The translations under genes and the position numbers were made by a program. Below the pieces are notes generated by a model. That model was not told the origin of the DNA and searched no databases. It worked only from the letters and a program-made list of their open reading frames with translations. From positions 1 to 64,000 of the forward strand of contig JACQWR010000011.1 of assembly GCA_016209105.1 (NCBI GenBank): 64,000 bases of DNA, written 5' to 3'. Positions 62,930-64,000 of this stretch are shown one piece after another. The first letter of the stretch is position 1. The number at the start of each line of letters is the position of its first letter. The stretch comes from Deltaproteobacteria bacterium. GTDB taxonomy: Bacteria > Desulfobacterota > Syntrophia > Syntrophales > JACQWR01.

Positions 62930-64000
62930 TGCTGGATCTGCAACCGTTTGAAAACCTGTTTGCGAGCATATCCCGGATAACCGGCCTCCATCTGGATGTC
63001 GTTCATGAGGGAGAGTTCATCTCTGCGGGCGCTGCCGCGGCAAAAGAGAATGTTCTTGCCGAAGAGCTCCGTCAACTGTCCCTGCAGTCATGCTCACAGA
63101 AGAACTTCCAGCAGCGGACGATTCATGACCGTTTCCATCTGTTCGCCGTTCCGCTCACCTTAAACGGCGAGCAGATCGGCTCCCTGGCGGCGCACTGTGC
63201 GGCGGAAGGCCAGCTCGGCGCCCTGCTCAATTCCGGGGCAACGCCGGCTCCCTGTTCAGCGATCGTGCAGGAAACCCTGAACAACCTGGCCCGCCATATG
63301 GAATTCTGGTGGACCAACCAGCATGAGTCCGAGGAGATGGCCGAGCAGTTGGCCGAAAGTTTCGAGGAACTGCACCTCTATTCCAATATCACACCGCAGA
63401 TCGAGGCGGCAGTGATGTCCCAGAAAAAATTCCAGCTCCTCCTCACGGATCTACAGGATATCATGCGGGTGGAGCTGGTCTTTTCCCGGTTCCCAACGAA
63501 CCCGGATCTGAATGTGTTTGCCTTCCGGAAGCAGGGGCAGGAAGCCGCTGTAAAGCAGACTGCCTTCATCGATGCCCTGATCGGCGCCATTCCCTCCCAT
63601 ACGCTTGCCAAGCGGGAACGCTACTACATCGTAAACAATTCATCCCTGGCGCCGGCCTATCGCGACCTGCATCCCTCACCCTTCCGCTTTCTCGCCGTCA
63701 CGATCCAGCACGGCGACAACGCCTACGGATGGCTGGGTTTGGTTTCCTTCAACATGGAGGAAATATTCCGCCGCAGCGAACTGCGCCTGCTCATATCCAT
63801 TGCCGAGCAAATGGGCTTTGTCATGAAAAACTCGGCGCTGTTCAACGAACTGGGACAGTTCGTCATTGATGTCGTCCGGTCGCTCGTGCACACCATTGAA
63901 GCAAAAGATGTCTATACCCGCGGTCATTCGGAGCGGGTCAACCAGTTCAGCATGTTGATGGCGGAACAAATGAATCTGAGCAATGAGGAAAAGAAATTCC
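62929..64000 (+). CDS. HD-GYP protein with sensory N-terminus (3' end cut by window)
   Basis: 357 codons are open to the window end. Residues 1-110 resemble a PocR/GAF-like sensory region. A helical linker (about 130-160) and a second GAF-like part (about 160-300) are followed by IEAKDVYTRGHSERVNQF, the start of an HD-GYP domain. A cyclic di-GMP phosphodiesterase role is likely. Its start overlaps the receiver gene stop by one base. The catalytic HD and GYP residues beyond the first HSERV block lie outside the window. Confidence 0.85.
   Translation, partial: MLDLQPFENLFASISRITGLHLDVVHEGEFISAGAAAAKENVLAEELRQLSLQSCSQKNFQQRTIHDRFHLFAVPLTLNGEQIGSLAAHCAAEGQLGALLNSGATPAPCSAIVQETLNNLARHMEFWWTNQHESEEMAEQLAESFEELHLYSNITPQIEAAVMSQKKFQLLLTDLQDIMRVELVFSRFPTNPDLNVFAFRKQGQEAAVKQTAFIDALIGAIPSHTLAKRERYYIVNNSSLAPAYRDLHPSPFRFLAVTIQHGDNAYGWLGLVSFNMEEIFRRSELRLLISIAEQMGFVMKNSALFNELGQFVIDVVRSLVHTIEAKDVYTRGHSERVNQFSMLMAEQMNLSNEEKKF

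Noticed and set aside
1-64000. CRISPR array
   Set aside because: All repeats are dispersed palindromic units with no regular spacing and no spacers. No cas genes are present.
1-64000. Selenoprotein genes with in-frame TGA
   Set aside because: I checked the gene ends for homology continuing past TGA and saw none, despite the tRNA-Sec gene. A SECIS search could still find one.

Overview
The window looks like a chromosomal segment from a deltaproteobacterium (Desulfobacterota), most likely a strict anaerobe of the Syntrophus/Smithella type. This is inferred from gene content: a split archaeal-type GMP synthase, a selenocysteine tRNA beside moeA, a sensor kinase with cytochrome-c-like cysteine motifs, a sigma-54 regulator, HD-GYP signalling proteins, citramalate synthase, a GT3/GT35 glycogen enzyme fusion, and a small peptide with a radical SAM maturase. 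No 16S gene is present, so genus-level placement is a guess. Both strands are used, genes are dense, and no CRISPR array, complete insertion sequence or prophage is visible.

Layout. 0-4.7 kb: a GcvH-like protein faces a minus-strand operon of heme-motif histidine kinase, sigma-54 response regulator and archaemetzincin. 4.9-7.1 kb: ilvE, a cluster of DnaA-box-like 9-mers, and lolA, whose 5' end contains a dispersed repeat. 7.1-16.5 kb: a glycogen island (debranching enzyme, GT4 glycosyltransferase, GH57 amylase, glycogen synthase-phosphorylase fusion). 16.5-20.3 kb: a patchwork of palindromic repeats with an unknown membrane protein, DUF2905, a PflX-like radical SAM enzyme and a patatin-like lipase. 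20.7-31.4 kb: housekeeping genes proA-nadD, uvrA, two SurA/PrsA-type isomerases and mfd. 31.8-37.3 kb: a PhnD-like binding protein with a decayed partner gene, moeA, tRNA-Sec, an acetyltransferase and an HD-GYP response regulator. 37.4-44.0 kb: a geopeptide-like RiPP precursor and its radical SAM/SPASM maturase, a TonB receptor, a binding protein and a hybrid kinase. 44.1-53.5 kb: cimA with an isoleucine-rich leader peptide and attenuator, then a YrdC-family gene, RNase G/E, proC, yggT, a DUF167 gene, murJ and serS. 53.6-55.8 kb: two tRNA-Ser genes, tRNA-Arg, and an AT-rich insert with a D-Ala-D-Ala ligase bounded by a duplicated tRNA-Arg 3' half. 55.8-64 kb: GMP synthase ATP-pyrophosphatase subunit, a DUF1846 protein, an unusual B12/radical SAM protein, and a histidine kinase-receiver-HD-GYP operon cut by the window end.

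The most interesting items are: (i) a 39-residue cysteine-containing peptide gene with its own promoter, separated by an intrinsic terminator from a radical SAM/SPASM maturase; (ii) a complete transcription-attenuation leader for citramalate synthase, with 7 isoleucines in 28 codons and mutually exclusive hairpins; (iii) four families of dispersed palindromic repeats, two copies of which run into the 5' ends of genes; (iv) the GT3-GT35 fusion; and (v) a tRNA-Arg-flanked islet. Coordinates come from reading the sequence directly. Family names come from recognisable motifs, not from database searches.
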